Assembly (NCBI RefSeq): GCF_051020765.1
Contig: NW_027469596.1
Location: 28,427 to 92,426, forward strand
Source: Lasioglossum baleicum
Lineage: Eukaryota; Arthropoda; Insecta; Hymenoptera; Halictidae
Length of the DNA: 64,000 nt
Reading direction: 5' to 3'
Shown: in pieces, positions 1 to 11,345 of the stretch
Numbering within the stretch: position 1 is the first letter of the stretch
Layout: the number at the start of each line of letters is the position of its first letter
The notes under the pieces: generated by a model
The model's database searches: none
What the model saw: the letters and a program-made list of their open reading frames with translations, nothing else
Told to the model about the DNA's origin: nothing
Made by a program: the position numbers and the translations under genes

Positions 1-848
1 CTATAGCTTCACTTACCCTATGACTCCGAGAGTCAATCCTGGTTTTCCGCGAGTAAATACGCTGCACAGTATTGGCAATAGAAACGTTAATTAACGATAT
101 GAGTATTAAAGTAGAGAGTTATACTGTTTGAAAACGTTACGCATTGGTGTAATGTCATATTCCTTACCGGATTCCATACTTTCGGAGGACATGTCCAGCT
201 GTACCGTGGGTTTAACTTCGTGTTCAGAGCAACAAATTGGTAGACATTTTAGCAGACGGACGGCTTAAATAGGAGGTCGATTGTCAATCCGTTCGAGAGC
301 GTTACCACCATCATTGAGGATTGATCGACTAAGTCGAAAACTTCACCTATCCTGTGATTCCGAAAGTCAAACCAGGTATTTCGAGAGATAATCCGCTGAA
401 CAGTATTGGGAATAGACACCATACTGCACGGTTTGGATATTAAAATAGATCGTCACACCCCATGAGAAGGTTACCAATTGTTATAAAGTCAGACGCTTTA
501 CTGAAGTCGCTACCTGCCGTGAATACCACCCGCCTCATCGAGAATATAACTTCGTGTTCAGAGAAAGAAGACAGCATCCATTTCAGTGGCGGGCACTTTG
601 ACTTCATGTATGAATTAGAAGATCGAACGTTAAACCGCTCGACAACGTTGCCACATCCTGTGAGAGACGAACGGCTAAGAGAATAGCTTCACCTATCCAG
701 AGATTCCGAGAGTCAAGCTAGGTACTCCGTGAGTAACTCAGCTGAACAGTGTAGGCAATAGGCACCTTGATTCACGGTATGAATAATAGAGCAGACTGCC
801 ATAACGTTGTAGAACGATACCTAATGCTATAGAGTCAAACTGTATCCC
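1..848 (+). repeat. Satellite block 1, + orientation
   Basis: About two and a half 346-bp units in the + orientation. The A-half landmark (CACC before the inner ACGGTTTG) falls at 417, the B-half landmark at 594 and the next A landmark at 763, so the spacings are 177 and 169 bp and define the unit. The B half near 175-290 is class 2 (GCAGACGGAC present); the one near 520-680 is class 1. The open frame at 462-686 is an accidental frame through a class-1 unit and the same frame is broken in most other copies. The block is cut by the window start, so its true length is unknown. Confidence 0.9.
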
Positions 849-3783
849 GGAGTGTTAAGGTGCCAGTCGCTAAAATGTATACTAATATGTTCCTCTGAAC
901 AAGAAGTTATACTCCTGATACGGCGGGTTATCTTCGTGTTAGATAAGGTATCCGGAAGAGAGTTTGACGTTATACCAGTTGGTAACGGTCTCGAGCGGTT
1001 TGACTCTGCACTTTATTATTCACACCGTGAATTAAGGCGTCCACTGCTAATACTCTTCAGCGCATTTACTTCCGGAAAGTCTCGTTTCACTTTCGGACTC
1101 ACAGGGGATATGAAGATATTGATTTGCCCGTTGGAATCTCAAAGAATGTGGTAACGTTCTAGAACGGTTTGTCCCTCGATTTCCTGATTCATGCATGAAA
1201 TTAATGTGCCCGTCTCAGAATATGACGATTAATTTCTTTTTCTGGACACGAAGTTATACTCTCGAAACGGCGGGTTAGCTCCTCCGTAGATAACGCCATC
1301 GGCAAGGTGCTTGACTTTATCACCAATTGGCAATGCTATCAAATGCATGACGCTTTACTTTTCTATTCAAACCGTGAAATAAGGTGTCTATTGCCAAAAC
1401 TGTCCAAATAATTTACTCCAGAAATACCTGGTTTCACTCTCCGATTAACTGGATAGATGAAGCTTCTGACCTAGCAGATCGTCTCACACAGAAGGTGGCA
1501 ACGTTCTCGAACTGTTTGACCCTCAACCTTCTAATTCAGGCACGAAATTATGGTGCTCGTCAGTATATCTATACTACTTTGTACCTTAGAACGCGGTGAT
1601 AAACTCCCGATGCAGTGAGTCAATTTTTCGGGGGGCAAGACATTCTATATGAATTTTGACCCTACACCTATAGTTAATGTCCTGCAACGGGTTGACGGCC
1701 ATCTCATGTATTCGAACGTGAGTTATGGTATCCATTGCCCATACTGTCCTGCGGATGTACTCCCGGGACACCTGGTTTGACGATCGGAATCACAGTGTTT
1801 GTGAAGCTATTTACTTAGGCGCTCGCATATCAAAGGAAGTGGTTATATTATCGGAAGGCGTGACACTCGACCTTCTAATTCAGGCATGAAGTTAATGTGC
1901 ACGCCATAGAAACGAATACTAATTACTTTCTCGGAACACGGTGATATACCCTCGATGAAGCGTGTGAGGTTCGCAGAAAGTAATGTCTTGGGTAAAACAA
2001 TTGACTTCACAGCAATTGTTAACGTCTTCAAACGGTTTTGTCGGTCTATTTAAATATCAAAACCGTGAAATAAGTTGTCGACAGCTGATTTAGTCCCGGG
2101 ATACCTGGTTATACACAAGGAATCGCAGGATGCATGAACCTGATGACATAACCGTTCCATTTTGAAAGAAGGTAGAAACATGCTCATGCGGTTTGACCCT
2201 GGATCTTTTAATCCATTCTTGAAATTAAGGTGCCCCTCACTGAAGTGAATACTAATTTCGTTCCCTGGATACCAAGTTATACTCTCGATGAATCGGGTGA
2301 AGTTCGCGGAAGGTCAGGTCTTCAATAAAACGTTTGACTTTTTAGCAATTTGTAACGTTCTCAAACGGCGTGACGCTCTATATTGATATTCAAACCGTGA
2401 TATAACGAGTCCATCCCCAATACTATTCAGCGGATGTACTCCTGATATTCTTAGTGTGACTCACGGAACCACAGGATAGGTGAAGCTATTGTGATACATG
2501 TGCGATTTCACAAAGAAGTTGGTAACGTTCTGGAACGGTTTGACAATCGATCTCCTTATTCATACTTAAAGTAAAGGTGCCCGTCACTACAATGTATTCC
2601 AATTAATTTCCGTTTACACTAAGCAAACACTCTCGCCGCAGCGTGTTAGATTCTCGAAAGGTAAGGTAATTTCTTAAACGTTTGATTTTATACCATCTTG
2701 TAACGTTTTCAAACGGTTCCTCGCTCTACATTGATATTCAAACAGTGACTGAAGGTGTCTATTGTCAATAAAGTGCAGCGGATTTACTCCAGGTATACGT
2801 GGTTTGACACACGGAAATACAGAATAGGGGTAGCTATTGCCATCGCCTTTCGAATCTCAATGACGGTGGTAACGTTCTCGAATGTTTTGTCTCACGATTT
2901 TCCTATTCACACATGAAAATAAGGTGACCGTCTGCTAAAATGTCTACTAATATGTTCCTGTGACCTCTAAGCTGCCCGCTGCTACCTAACTGCTATAGAG
3001 GGTTGGATTCTCGGACGATAAGGTATTGGGTAGAAAGAATGACTTTATAAAAATTGGTAATGTTTTCCGACGGTTTGAGTCTCATCCTTAATATTCATGT
3101 CGTGAGTTAAGTACTCTTATGCCAATACTGTTCAGCGAATTCAATTCCGGAATACCTGGTTCAGCTCTCGGACTCATAGGATAGACCAAGCTATTGACAT
3201 AGCCGTTCTACACCGAAAGAAGTCAGCATCTTTATCGACCGGATTGACACTTGATTATCTAATTCGTACATGAAATTATGATGTCCGGCACTAAAGTGTA
3301 CACTAATGTGTTTCTCTGAAGGCGAAGCAGTATGCCAGATACAGCAGGTTAGATTCTCGGAAGATGAGGTCTTCGGTAGATTGTATGTCTTCGTACCAAT
3401 GTGTTACGTCCTACAACGGTCTGACACTGTGCCTTAGTACTCATACAGTGATAGAAGGTATGTTTTGCCAATACTGTTCAGCACATTGACTCCCGGAGTA
3501 CCTGGATTGACTTTCGGTATCACAGGATATGCGAATCTATTAACTTACCCATCCGTCTCTGGCAGAAGGTGCCAACGTCCTCGAGCAGTTTGACCACTGA
3601 TCTTTTAATTCATATATGAAATTACGGTGCTCGCCACTAAAATGTATACTATTTCGTACCTCTAAACATGGTTTTATAGTCTCGATGCAGCTGGTCAGTC
3701 GTTCGGACGGTAGGGAATTCTGTAGGAAGTTTAATCCTACACGAATACGTAATGTTGTATATCCGCTTGGCGGCCTGCTTTAT
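849..3783 (-). repeat. Satellite block 2, left part, - orientation
   Basis: About eight and a half units on the minus strand, recognised by runs such as GGATAGGTGAAGCTATTGAC and TACCTGGTTTGACTCTCGG. Class-3 units lie near 1480-1700 and 3570-3783; class-2 material (CCGTCTGCTAAAATGTCTAC) lies near 2927. The class-3 copy near 1533 shares a 34-bp exact match with one near 18299, which points to local copying. The block ends in the left target-site copy of the piggyBac element and continues on the other side of it. The frames at 852-1154, 1384-1599 and 3616-3822 are satellite frames, not genes. Confidence 0.9.
3780..3783. repeat. Left target-site duplication (TTAT, from TTAA)
   Basis: The minus-orientation satellite consensus here is GCCTGCTTTAATATTCAAAC. 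Upstream sequence follows it up to GCTTTAT and then becomes transposon. The tetramer aligned with TTAA is TTAT, one substitution away. Confidence 0.65.
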
Positions 3784-3796
3784 CACTATTCCTACC
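3784..3796 (+). repeat. Left terminal inverted repeat of the piggyBac element
   Basis: CACTATTCCTACC directly follows the target tetramer. Its inverse closes the element on the right with about 11 of 12 positions matching. A 3-bp spacer separates it from the inner repeat at 3800. Confidence 0.75.
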
Positions 3797-3798
3797 AG

Positions 3799-3820
3799 GA
3801 CCGGTCGAATGATCGTTTTT
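3799..3820 (+). repeat. Inner (subterminal) repeat, left copy 1
   Basis: GACCGGTCGAATGATCG followed by a T run. It is repeated in direct orientation at 4015-4035 and in inverse orientation near the right end at 6391-6410. Subterminal repeats of this kind are transposase-binding sites in piggyBac elements; that role here is inferred. Confidence 0.65.
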
Positions 3821-3885
3821 AAATTTTCAATTGGAATTTCTTAGATACAACGTAAGTGAATCGCCATTAAACTTTACGACCTTTC

Positions 3886-3888
<3 letters not shown>

Positions 3889-3934
<46 letters not shown>
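3889..3934. repeat. (AT)23 microsatellite
   Basis: 46 bp of uninterrupted AT dinucleotides inside the transposon's 5' non-coding part, followed by GTATGTATG. Its purity suggests recent slippage compared with the decayed surroundings. Confidence 0.97.
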
Positions 3935-3943
<9 letters not shown>

Positions 3944-4014
3944 ATACATTATATGCACTTATTTTCTTATTGCTTATTTTCTGAGAAATAATTGTTGTCT
4001 GTCTTACGCACCAC

Positions 4015-4035
4015 GACCGGTCATTTGGCATTTTT
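4015..4035 (+). repeat. Inner (subterminal) repeat, left copy 2
   Basis: GACCGGTCATTTGGC followed by a T run, a diverged direct copy of the repeat at 3799-3820. It lies about 230 bp inside the left end. Confidence 0.55.
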
Positions 4036-5126
4036 GTAATAGTTTCTCTCTAAGACTCAATGCCAGAACTATAAAGTCGTTAAAAACGAAAGGTAATGTA
4101 GTTGTGGTACTGGTCTGAGAAGTGCCTTCCGGAAAATGATTTACGGCAATTCCAAATGTTTACAGTTCTCGCTCGACTATCGCGTTAGCGTTGTTTACTT
4201 GCTTAATTGAAATCCGACACGGTCCAGATCCTCGAATGCTCTGACGCCATCTTCTCTACTATGGCGTAAAATAAATAAACTTATAACTGATGGAAATGTA
4301 TAGACGTCTTCTCACGAATTCAAATCAGTATAGACTTGCGACTCGAACAGAGTGCATCGAAACGTGAAACCCACAAGGAGCATACTTGTCAGTCCTTTAA
4401 TATTATTTTGTAATATTTTATATCGTATTACGTGTTAGAAGTGCAATTTTCAAAGTAGTGAACAAGGCTAATTATACGTCGCAGTAAGTTTCACATTTTA
4501 CCTTTTATTCATTCTTTTATCTATTTTGATATTCATTTTCATGTGTCAGTTTTTATTTTCTTCGTTGAATATTTACCCCAAAATATCAAGATATTTGTGG
4601 AGTGCGAATGCATTATTACGGAGAATAAATGATATCGATGCAGAATGTTCTGAAGGTGATTAGGAAATTCAGGATATGGAAAATGATAATACGGAAAATT
4701 ATGATCCATTTGAAAGAAACTCGAAGACGGATGAGGACGAAGGGAATATTTCGAACGTACGTAGACGACGAAAGAGAAGGAGATTTTTAATTAGTTCCGA
4801 TAGTGAGAATGAGGAAGAGGCAAACGAAATTGCGATGGACGGAACTGTTCGGCTGGAATTAAAAATTCGGTCTAATCCTTGAAGAGCACCTGGCCATATT
4901 TTTAGGGAAACATCAGGCCCGAATGGGTACTGTAAACGTAACACTATGAAAGGCGAATTTGGGACGACATTTTCTTTGATAATTGATAAGAATATAACAG
5001 AACATATTAGAAAGTGCACAGAAGCAGAGGCATTTAGAGTGTTGGAGTATAAATGGGAACAGTCTACAGCAAAATTATAAGCATTTTTCGCAATTATGTA
5101 TGCACGCGGCGCATATGAGGCTAAGG

Positions 5127-5143
5127 ATATATATATATATATA
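5127..5143. repeat. Short TA microsatellite inside the transposase frame
   Basis: ATATATATATATATATA within the N-terminal domain, between the MYARGAYE and WGPPFF motifs. It lies where the reading frame is lost, so slippage here probably caused one of the frame breaks. Confidence 0.85.
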
Positions 5144-6167
5144 GCACTTCTATGGAAATGAAAGTGGGGCCCGCCTTTTTTCTCAAATACTATGGGTAGA
5201 CATGACTTTACAGAGATTATGAGATTTATTAGATTTGACGACAGAAATCAACGAAACCAGCGGTTACAAACCGATAATTTCGCTATGATTACCGAAATTT
5301 GGTACAGGTTTATTCACAACAGTCAAAATTGTTATCAACTAGGTCCATATATTACTACTGACGAACAATTGGTTCCAACGAAAGCAAGGTGTAGATTCAC
5401 TCAATACATGCCCAATAAACCGGACAAATTTGATCTAAAATTTTGGTTAGTATCCGATGTACGTAGCAAATATATAATAAACGGCTTTCTATATTTGGGA
5501 AAAGATGAAAGTAGAGAACCCTCAGTTCTTCTTGGATAGTTAGTCACTATGAAATTAGCAGAAGCGTGTGTAGGATGTGGAAAAAATATAACCACAGACA
5601 ACTTTTTTACAAGTCTACATTTAGCAACAAAACCTTTAGCTAACAAAAAACTACAATCGTTGCGACAATTGGAGCAAACAGAAAAGAGCTACCACGACTG
5701 GAAAAACTGAAAAACGACGATATGGCACTTTTCTTAATCAAACTCTATCGCTGAAATAATTGTATGATGACAATTTTCAAAGCAAAACCAAGAATGAAAG
5801 ATCAAACTCTCAGTTCAATGCACAACTCCGTACAAGTTGAAGAAACTGACACCCCAACACCGGAGATAATTCAATTGTATAAAGGCATCAAACTTGGTGC
5901 AGATGTGACCGATCAAATGGCCAGAAATTATTCGGTAAAATCTAAATCTCCGATATGGCCTTTGCAAGTACTTTTTAATATCTTGGATTTAGCCGGGATA
6001 AATGCATGGGTGTTATATAAAGATACCACGGGAGGAGAAATTACAAGACAGGAATTTCTATTCCAATTGGCAGAAGAACTTGCCATCGAATACCAACAAG
6101 AGCTCGGCAAAGAAAATCAACCAAACCCATCGCAAGTACAAATGCAGGTTCCCGTGAACGGAAAACA

Positions 6168-6296
6168 TGTCAGATGAGGCATTATAATCATAATAAGACG
6201 AACAAAATCTGTCTAAAATGTAAAAAGTACGTATGCGGAAAATGTACAGTTGAGAAGCCCATTTGGAAAAATGCAACGAAAAAGAATAAAATGTAG
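6168..6296 (+). pseudogene. C-terminal Cys-rich (zinc-binding) domain of the piggyBac transposase
   Basis: This segment reads in a different frame from the catalytic part. It shows a Cys at 6168, then ICLKCKKYVCGKC and ends in a basic KKNKM before TAG at 6294. The paired CxxC spacing is that of the cross-brace zinc domain that binds the transposon ends in this family. A frameshift just upstream separates it from the core, which instead stops at TGA 6175. Confidence 0.8.
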
Positions 6297-6310
6297 ATTA
6301 TGTACTCTTG

Positions 6311-6316
6311 AATAAA
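6311..6316 (+). promoter_or_regulatory. Polyadenylation signal of the transposase gene
   Basis: AATAAA 15 bp after the TAG that ends the Cys-rich frame, followed by an AT-rich stretch. Confidence 0.6.
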
Positions 6317-6390
6317 AGAATATATATTTTTATACAGGTAAACTGTCTATTGGTCTGCATTCAATATTGAAAGATATAAGTTGTGAAATA

Positions 6391-6410
6391 CCGCTCATTT
6401 GACCAACCGC
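6391..6410 (-). repeat. Inner (subterminal) repeat, right copy
   Basis: Read on the minus strand it is GCGGTTGGTCAAATGAGCGG, which aligns with the left inner repeat (GGTC, AATGA and CG shared in order). It lies about 32 bp inside the right terminal repeat, against 3 bp on the left. Confidence 0.65.
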
Positions 6411-6438
6411 GGTAGGAATAGCTGTACGTGAAATGTCA

Positions 6439-6450
6439 GTAGGAATAGTT
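6439..6450 (-). repeat. Right terminal inverted repeat of the piggyBac element
   Basis: GTAGGAATAGTT, read inverted as AACTATTCCTAC, directly before the target tetramer. A second inner copy of the same motif (GGTAGGAATAG) sits at 6411-6421, so the right end carries the motif twice, about 30 bp apart. The outer copy is taken as the terminus because satellite sequence starts immediately after it. Confidence 0.7.
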
Positions 6451-6454
6451 GTAA
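6451..6454. repeat. Right target-site duplication (GTAA, from TTAA)
   Basis: Satellite sequence resumes as GTAATACTCAAACCGTGAAC, which continues exactly where the left flank stopped if four bases are counted twice. The aligned tetramer is GTAA, one substitution from TTAA. Confidence 0.65.
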
Positions 6455-9400
6455 TACTCAAACCGTGAACTGATGTGTCTATTGCCTATACCGTACAGCG
6501 CATTTATTCTCGGAAAATCTGGTCGTACTCTCGGAATCACAGGACATGTTTAGATATTGACAAAGCCGTTCGTCTCTCACAGAAGATTGTATCGCTCTCA
6601 AACGGTTTGACCATCGATCATGGAATTCATATATGAAGTTAAGGTGCCCATTTCTGAAATGAACACTAATTTTTTTCTCTGAACAGCGTGATACACTCCC
6701 GATGCAGCACAATAGGCTTTCGCAGGGATGGGACTTCAGTAAAACGTTTGACCTTATACAAATTACTAACGATCGCAAACGGATTGTCGCTAGACTTTAA
6801 CATTCATACAGTGAATTACGGTGTCTTTTGCAAATAATTTTTCGCGAATTTACTCCCGAAATACCTGGTTTGACTCTCGTAATCACAGGACAGGTGAAGC
6901 TACTGACTTAGCTGATCGTCCTTCCAAGCCAGTGGTAACGTTCTCGAACGTATTGTCACTCGATCTTCTACTTCATGCATGAACCTATGTTGACCGTCAC
7001 TAAAATGTGTACATACTTGTTTCTCTCATCAGGAGGAAACACTCTCTGAAACAGCAGGACAGTTTCCCGTAACGATAAGGCCTTCGGTGCAGAGTTTGAC
7101 TCTATAACAATTGGTAACGCTCTCCAACGGTTTGACTCTCCATCTTGTTACGCATACATGAAATTAAGGTGCTCCTCACAAAAATGTATAGTTATTTGTA
7201 TTGCTGGTCTCAAGGTTATCCTCTCGATACGGTGGGTTGTGTTCCCGGATTGTAAGATCTTCGGTAAGGAGTAAGAAATTATACCAATTGGTAACATTCT
7301 CAAGCGGGTCAACCCACTACTTCAATATTCACTCCATGAGTTAATGTTTCTATTGCCAATATTGTTCAGCAGATTTACTTCCAGAATACCAGGTTTGACT
7401 CTCGAAATCACAGGAGAGGCGAAGCTATTGACTCAGCCGTTCGACTCTCAATCAAGGTGGTAACGTTCTCGAATGGTTTGACACTAGATCTTCTAGTTCA
7501 TACATGAAATTAAGGTGCCCGTCACTAAAATGTATACTAATTTGTATCTCTGATCACAAATTTATACTGTCGAGGCAGCGGATTAGGTTCTCGGTAGGTA
7601 AGACCATCGGTAAAATCATTTGACTTAATACCAATTGGAAACGTTCTAAAACGGTGTGACACTCCAATTTAATATTCAAAGCTTGAACTATGGCGTTTAT
7701 TGCCAATACTGTTCAGCGGATTTACTCCCGGAGTAACTCATTTGACTCTTGGAATCGTGGAATAGGTGAAGATATCGACTTAGCCGTTCGTCTCTCAAAG
7801 CCGGTTATAACGTTCAGTAACGACTTGACAAATCGACCTACTAATTCATACATAAAATGAAGGTACCCGTCACAAAACTGTATACTAATTTGCTTCTCCG
7901 AATATGAAGTCATACTCTCGCTACAGCGGGTGAGGTACACGGAAGGTACTGCCTTCTGTAAAGCGTTTGGCTTTATAACAATTGGAAACGTTCACAAAGG
8001 GTGTGATGCTCCATTTTAATATCCACTCCGCGAATAAAGGTATCTACTGGCAATACTGTTCAGCGAATTTACTCTGGGAACACCAGGTTCGTCTGTCCGA
8101 ATCACGGGATAGGTGAAGCTATTGACTTATCCGTTTGACTCTCAAAGAGGATGGTAACGTTCTCAAATGGTTTGACGTCCTATTTTGATATTCAAACCGT
8201 GAATGAAGGTGTCAATTACCAATACTGTCCAGGAATACCTTGTTTGACTCTCGGAATCGCATGATGGGTGAAGCTATTGACTCACTTGAGTGACCTTCAA
8301 ATGAGGTGACAACGTTCGTCTGACACTCGATCTAGTTATTCATTCATGAATAAATGTTGTCCGTCTGCTAAAATGTCTCCTAATTAGCTTCTCTGAACAT
8401 GAAGTTGTGCTCTCGGTACAGCGAGATACGTTCTCGGATGGTAAGGCCTACGGTAACACGTTTGACTTTATACCAATTTGTAACGCACTGAAACAGATTG
8501 ACATTCTACCTTAGTATTCATGCCTCGAATTAATGTGTCCATTACCGATAGTGTACAGCGGTCTGACTGCCGGCATACCTGGTTTGCATATCAGAATAGC
8601 ATGATAGGTGAAGCTATTGAAATAAAAGTTCGACTCTAAAGGAAGATGGGATCGTTCTCGAAAGGTTTGCCGCTCAATCATTCTGATCATACATGAAAAT
8701 AAGGTGTGCTTTTACTATAATGCCTACTTATTTGTTTCCGTGAACAATATGTAAGACCCTGGCTCCAGCGGGTTAGGTTCTCTTAAGGTAAGGTATTCGG
8801 AATGATTAATGACTTTATACGAATAGGTAATTTTACCCGACCGTGTTGACTCTTTCCTTTAACATTCATACCGTGAATTAAAGTGCCTATTGCAAAACTG
8901 GTCAGCGGATATACTCCCGGAATACCACACTTGACTGTAGGAATCGCAGAACAGGTGAAGCAATAAACCTAGCCGTCCGCAACTCTCAGAAGGTGGTAAC
9001 GTCCTCAGTTGGTACCATGCTGGACACTCCAATTCATGAAGGACTATATGGTGTCCGTCACAGAAATGAAGACTAACCTCTTTCTCTAATCCCGAAGTTA
9101 TACCCTCCAAACGACGAGTTTGCTACTCCGAAAGTAATACCATCTGTAAAGTGTTAGATTTTATACCAATTGGCAATGATATCTATCGGTTTGACGCTCC
9201 ACCTTTTTATCCGAACCGTGAATTATGGTGCTTATTGGCAATACTGGTCAGCGGATTTATTTCAGCAAGACCTGGATTGTCTCTTCGAGTCACTGGATAT
9301 GAGAAGCTATTGTCTTAGCCGTTCGACCCCCAATGAACTGGGTAATATTCTCAAAGTGTTTGACACTCGATCTTCAAATTCAAACGCGATATTAAAGTGC

Positions 9401-11345
9401 GAGTCCCTAAATTGAATACTAATTTTCTTCTATGAACACGTAGTTATACCCTCGATACATCTGGTCTGGTTCTCAGAAGGTAAGGCCATGAGAAAAAATT
9501 TGAAACAATAAAAACCTGTTATGTTCTGCAAAAGTTTGATGCTCTACTTTGATATTAATACCGTGAGTGATCGTGACCATTGGTAATTCTGCACTGCGGA
9601 ATGACATCCAAAATACCGTGGCCTGACCCTCGGATCCGCATGACAGTTATAACTACTGACTGAGACGCTCGACTCTCAATGAAGTTGATAACGTGCTCGA
9701 AAGGATTGACATCCGATCATCTATTTCATTCACGAAATTAAGGTACCGGCACTGAAGCGTATACTTATTTCTTTCTCTGAATACGTAGTCATACTCACGA
9801 TACAGCGGGTTAATTTCTGGGAAGGTAAGGCATTCGGTTAAAGGCACTTTGGCAATGAAGCAATAGATAACGTTCGGCAACGGTTTGGCAGTGTACTTCA
9901 ATATTTATAACGTGAAGTAGTGTACCTATTGCCCAATCTGAACTGCAGATTTATTCTCGGAATACCTAATTTGACTCTCGGAATCATACGATAGGGTGAA
10001 GCTACTGGCACTGCCGTTCGATTCAGAACGAAGGAGGTAACGTTCTCGCTCGGTTTGACCATCGATATTCGGATACATTCATGAAGTTATGGTGCTCGCC
10101 ACTCATGTGCATACTGGTGTGCACCTCTGAATACGGTTTTATACCCTCGATACAGCGGGTTAATTTTTCGGAGGGTATGGCCTTCGGTAAATCGTTTGAC
10201 TATATTACAATTGGTAACGTTCTCAAACGGTGTGAAGCTCTACTGGAATATTCACTACTCGAATTAAGGTATACATTGACAATCATCTAGATCGGATTTA
10301 CACCTGTATTACCTGGTTTGACTTCCGGAATCACAGGATAGGTGAAGCTGTTGACATAGCCGTTTGTCTCTCACAGATGGAGGTAACGACCTTGGGCGGT
10401 TTGACCCTCGACATTCTAAGTCATACAGGATGATAATGTGCCCGTCACTCAAATGAGTACTAACTTGTTTGTCTGAAGACGAAGATATATTCCCGATGAC
10501 GCGGATAATGTTCACGGAAGGTATCGCCTTCGGTAAAAGGTGTGGCCTTATAACATTTAGTTACGTTCTCACACATTGTGACGGTCAATTTTCATATTCA
10601 TTCCCTGAATTTAGGTACCTATTGCCAATATTCTTCAGCGCATTTCCGCCCGGAATATCTTGATTGACTCTCCGAATCATAGGATAGGTGAATCTATTGT
10701 CGTATCCGATCGACTCTCAGCAAACCTGATAAAGCTTTGGAAGGGTTTGACACGCAATCATCTAATTCATTTACGAAATTACGGTGCGCGTCACTAAAAT
10801 ATCTACTAATTTGTTTCCCTGAACAGAGAGTTATATACCCGGTGCCGCGGGTCATCTGCGCAGGAGGAAATGTATTCGGAAAAAGAAGGACGTAATACCA
10901 ATTGGTAACGATCTCCGAGGGATTGACTCTCAACTTTACCATACATACTTCGGGATGATGTGTCCATTGCCAGTAGGTTTTAGCGGCCTTACTCCCGGAA
11001 TGTCCGTCTTTACTCTCGGATTCACGGGATAAATAATGCTATTGACTTAGCTGTGGGATTCTCCAAGAAGGTGGTTAAATTCTGGGACGGTTTGATACAC
11101 GATCTTCCAATTTATACTTCAAAGGAAGGTGCTCGTCACTAATATGCATACTAATTTGCTGTTCCGAATACGAAATTATGGTCTCGATCCAGCGGATTAA
11201 CTTCTCGCATGCTTAAGAATTCGGTAGGAAGAATGACTATGTACTAATTGGTATCGTTCTCCGACGGTTTGACGGCCAACTTTACACTTGAAGCCCTGAG
11301 CTGATGTGCCTATTGCCAATAATGTACAGCGCATTTACTCCCGTA
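6455..11345 (-). repeat. Satellite block 2, right part, - orientation
   Basis: About fourteen units that continue the array after the transposon. A single 169-bp hybrid half-unit lies at 8042-8210. Class-2 stretches lie near 8350 and 8690-8860, and a class-3 unit near 10081-10290. The last ~500 bp (about 10840-11345) has an unusually close relative at about 40320-40825, with no net length change between them. The block ends at an inversion breakpoint. Open frames of 60-100 codons on both strands here are chance frames through diverged units. Confidence 0.9.
8042..8210 (-). repeat. Hybrid 169-bp half-unit (A/B recombinant)
   Basis: Two successive A landmarks (AAGGT followed by the CAATACTG region) are 169 bp apart instead of 346. 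Between them the sequence starts as the flank of a B half (GGATAGGTGAAGCTATTGAC, GGTAACGTTCTC) and passes into an A half at the shared CAAATGGTTTGACG segment. Confidence 0.75.

Larger units (their letters stand above)
3821..4660. other. Non-coding 5' part of the piggyBac element
   Basis: About 840 bp between the left end and the recognisable transposase frame. It holds the second inner repeat and a long TA microsatellite. From about 4380 it is T-rich, as expected for a leader or promoter region. I see no satellite sequence and no second coding frame. No core promoter element can be called with confidence. Confidence 0.6.
4676..6296 (+). pseudogene. piggyBac transposase, broken by stops and frameshifts
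   Basis: Cut-and-paste transposase of the DDE_Tnp_1_7 (piggyBac/PGBD4-like) family. In order: an acidic and basic N-terminal tail (MENDNTENYDPFE, then RRRRKRRR); the N-terminal domain (FRETSGP, RKCTEAEA, YARGAYE); MGRHDF and IRFDDR; the first catalytic Asp in TTDEQL (codon 5360) followed by YMPNKPDKFD; the second in TTDNFFTS (codon 5597); the third in GADVTDQM (codon 5902); then WPLQVLFNILDLAGINAW; and a C-terminal Cys-rich domain (CLKC, CGKC). Breaks: TAG at 4661 upstream in the same frame, TGA 4880, TAA 5078, frame loss near the TA run at 5127-5170, TAG 5537, a frameshift at about 5649, TGA 5752, and a frameshift at about 6165 before the Cys-rich end. The frame continues upstream of 4676 without a clear start codon. 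The catalytic residues survive, but no full protein can be made. Confidence 0.9.
3784..6450 (+). mobile_element. Decayed piggyBac-type DNA transposon
   Basis: A 2667-bp insertion interrupts one satellite unit. The ends are inverted copies of each other (CACTATTCCTACC on the left, GTAGGAATAGTT on the right). They are flanked by TTAT and GTAA, each one change from TTAA, and the satellite consensus at this point reads CTGCTTTAATATTC. That fits the TTAA target duplication that defines piggyBac elements. Inside is a transposase with the piggyBac DDD core, reading left to right, followed by a polyadenylation signal. Multiple stops and frameshifts mean it cannot move on its own. The interior differs sharply from the satellite in composition, with long A- and T-rich stretches. 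It is the only interspersed element I see in the window. Confidence 0.92.

Noticed and set aside
852..1154. Open frames of 60-126 codons across the satellite, several with similar peptides (for example MKLRC-SLKCIL and KALPSENLTRCIESI types)
   Set aside because: The likeness comes from the shared satellite unit. The same frames are broken in most copies, occur on both strands of the same DNA, and end at stops built into the consensus (such as GTCAATAGC read as Q-stop). Substitutions show no codon pattern.
4699..5019. 106-codon open frame on the minus strand of the transposon
   Set aside because: It is antisense to the transposase N-terminal region, whose forward reading has clear family motifs.
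6411..6421. Inner GGTAGGAATAG as the true right end of the transposon
   Set aside because: About 30 bp of non-satellite sequence follows it, while satellite sequence and a TTAA-like tetramer begin directly after the outer copy at 6439-6450.
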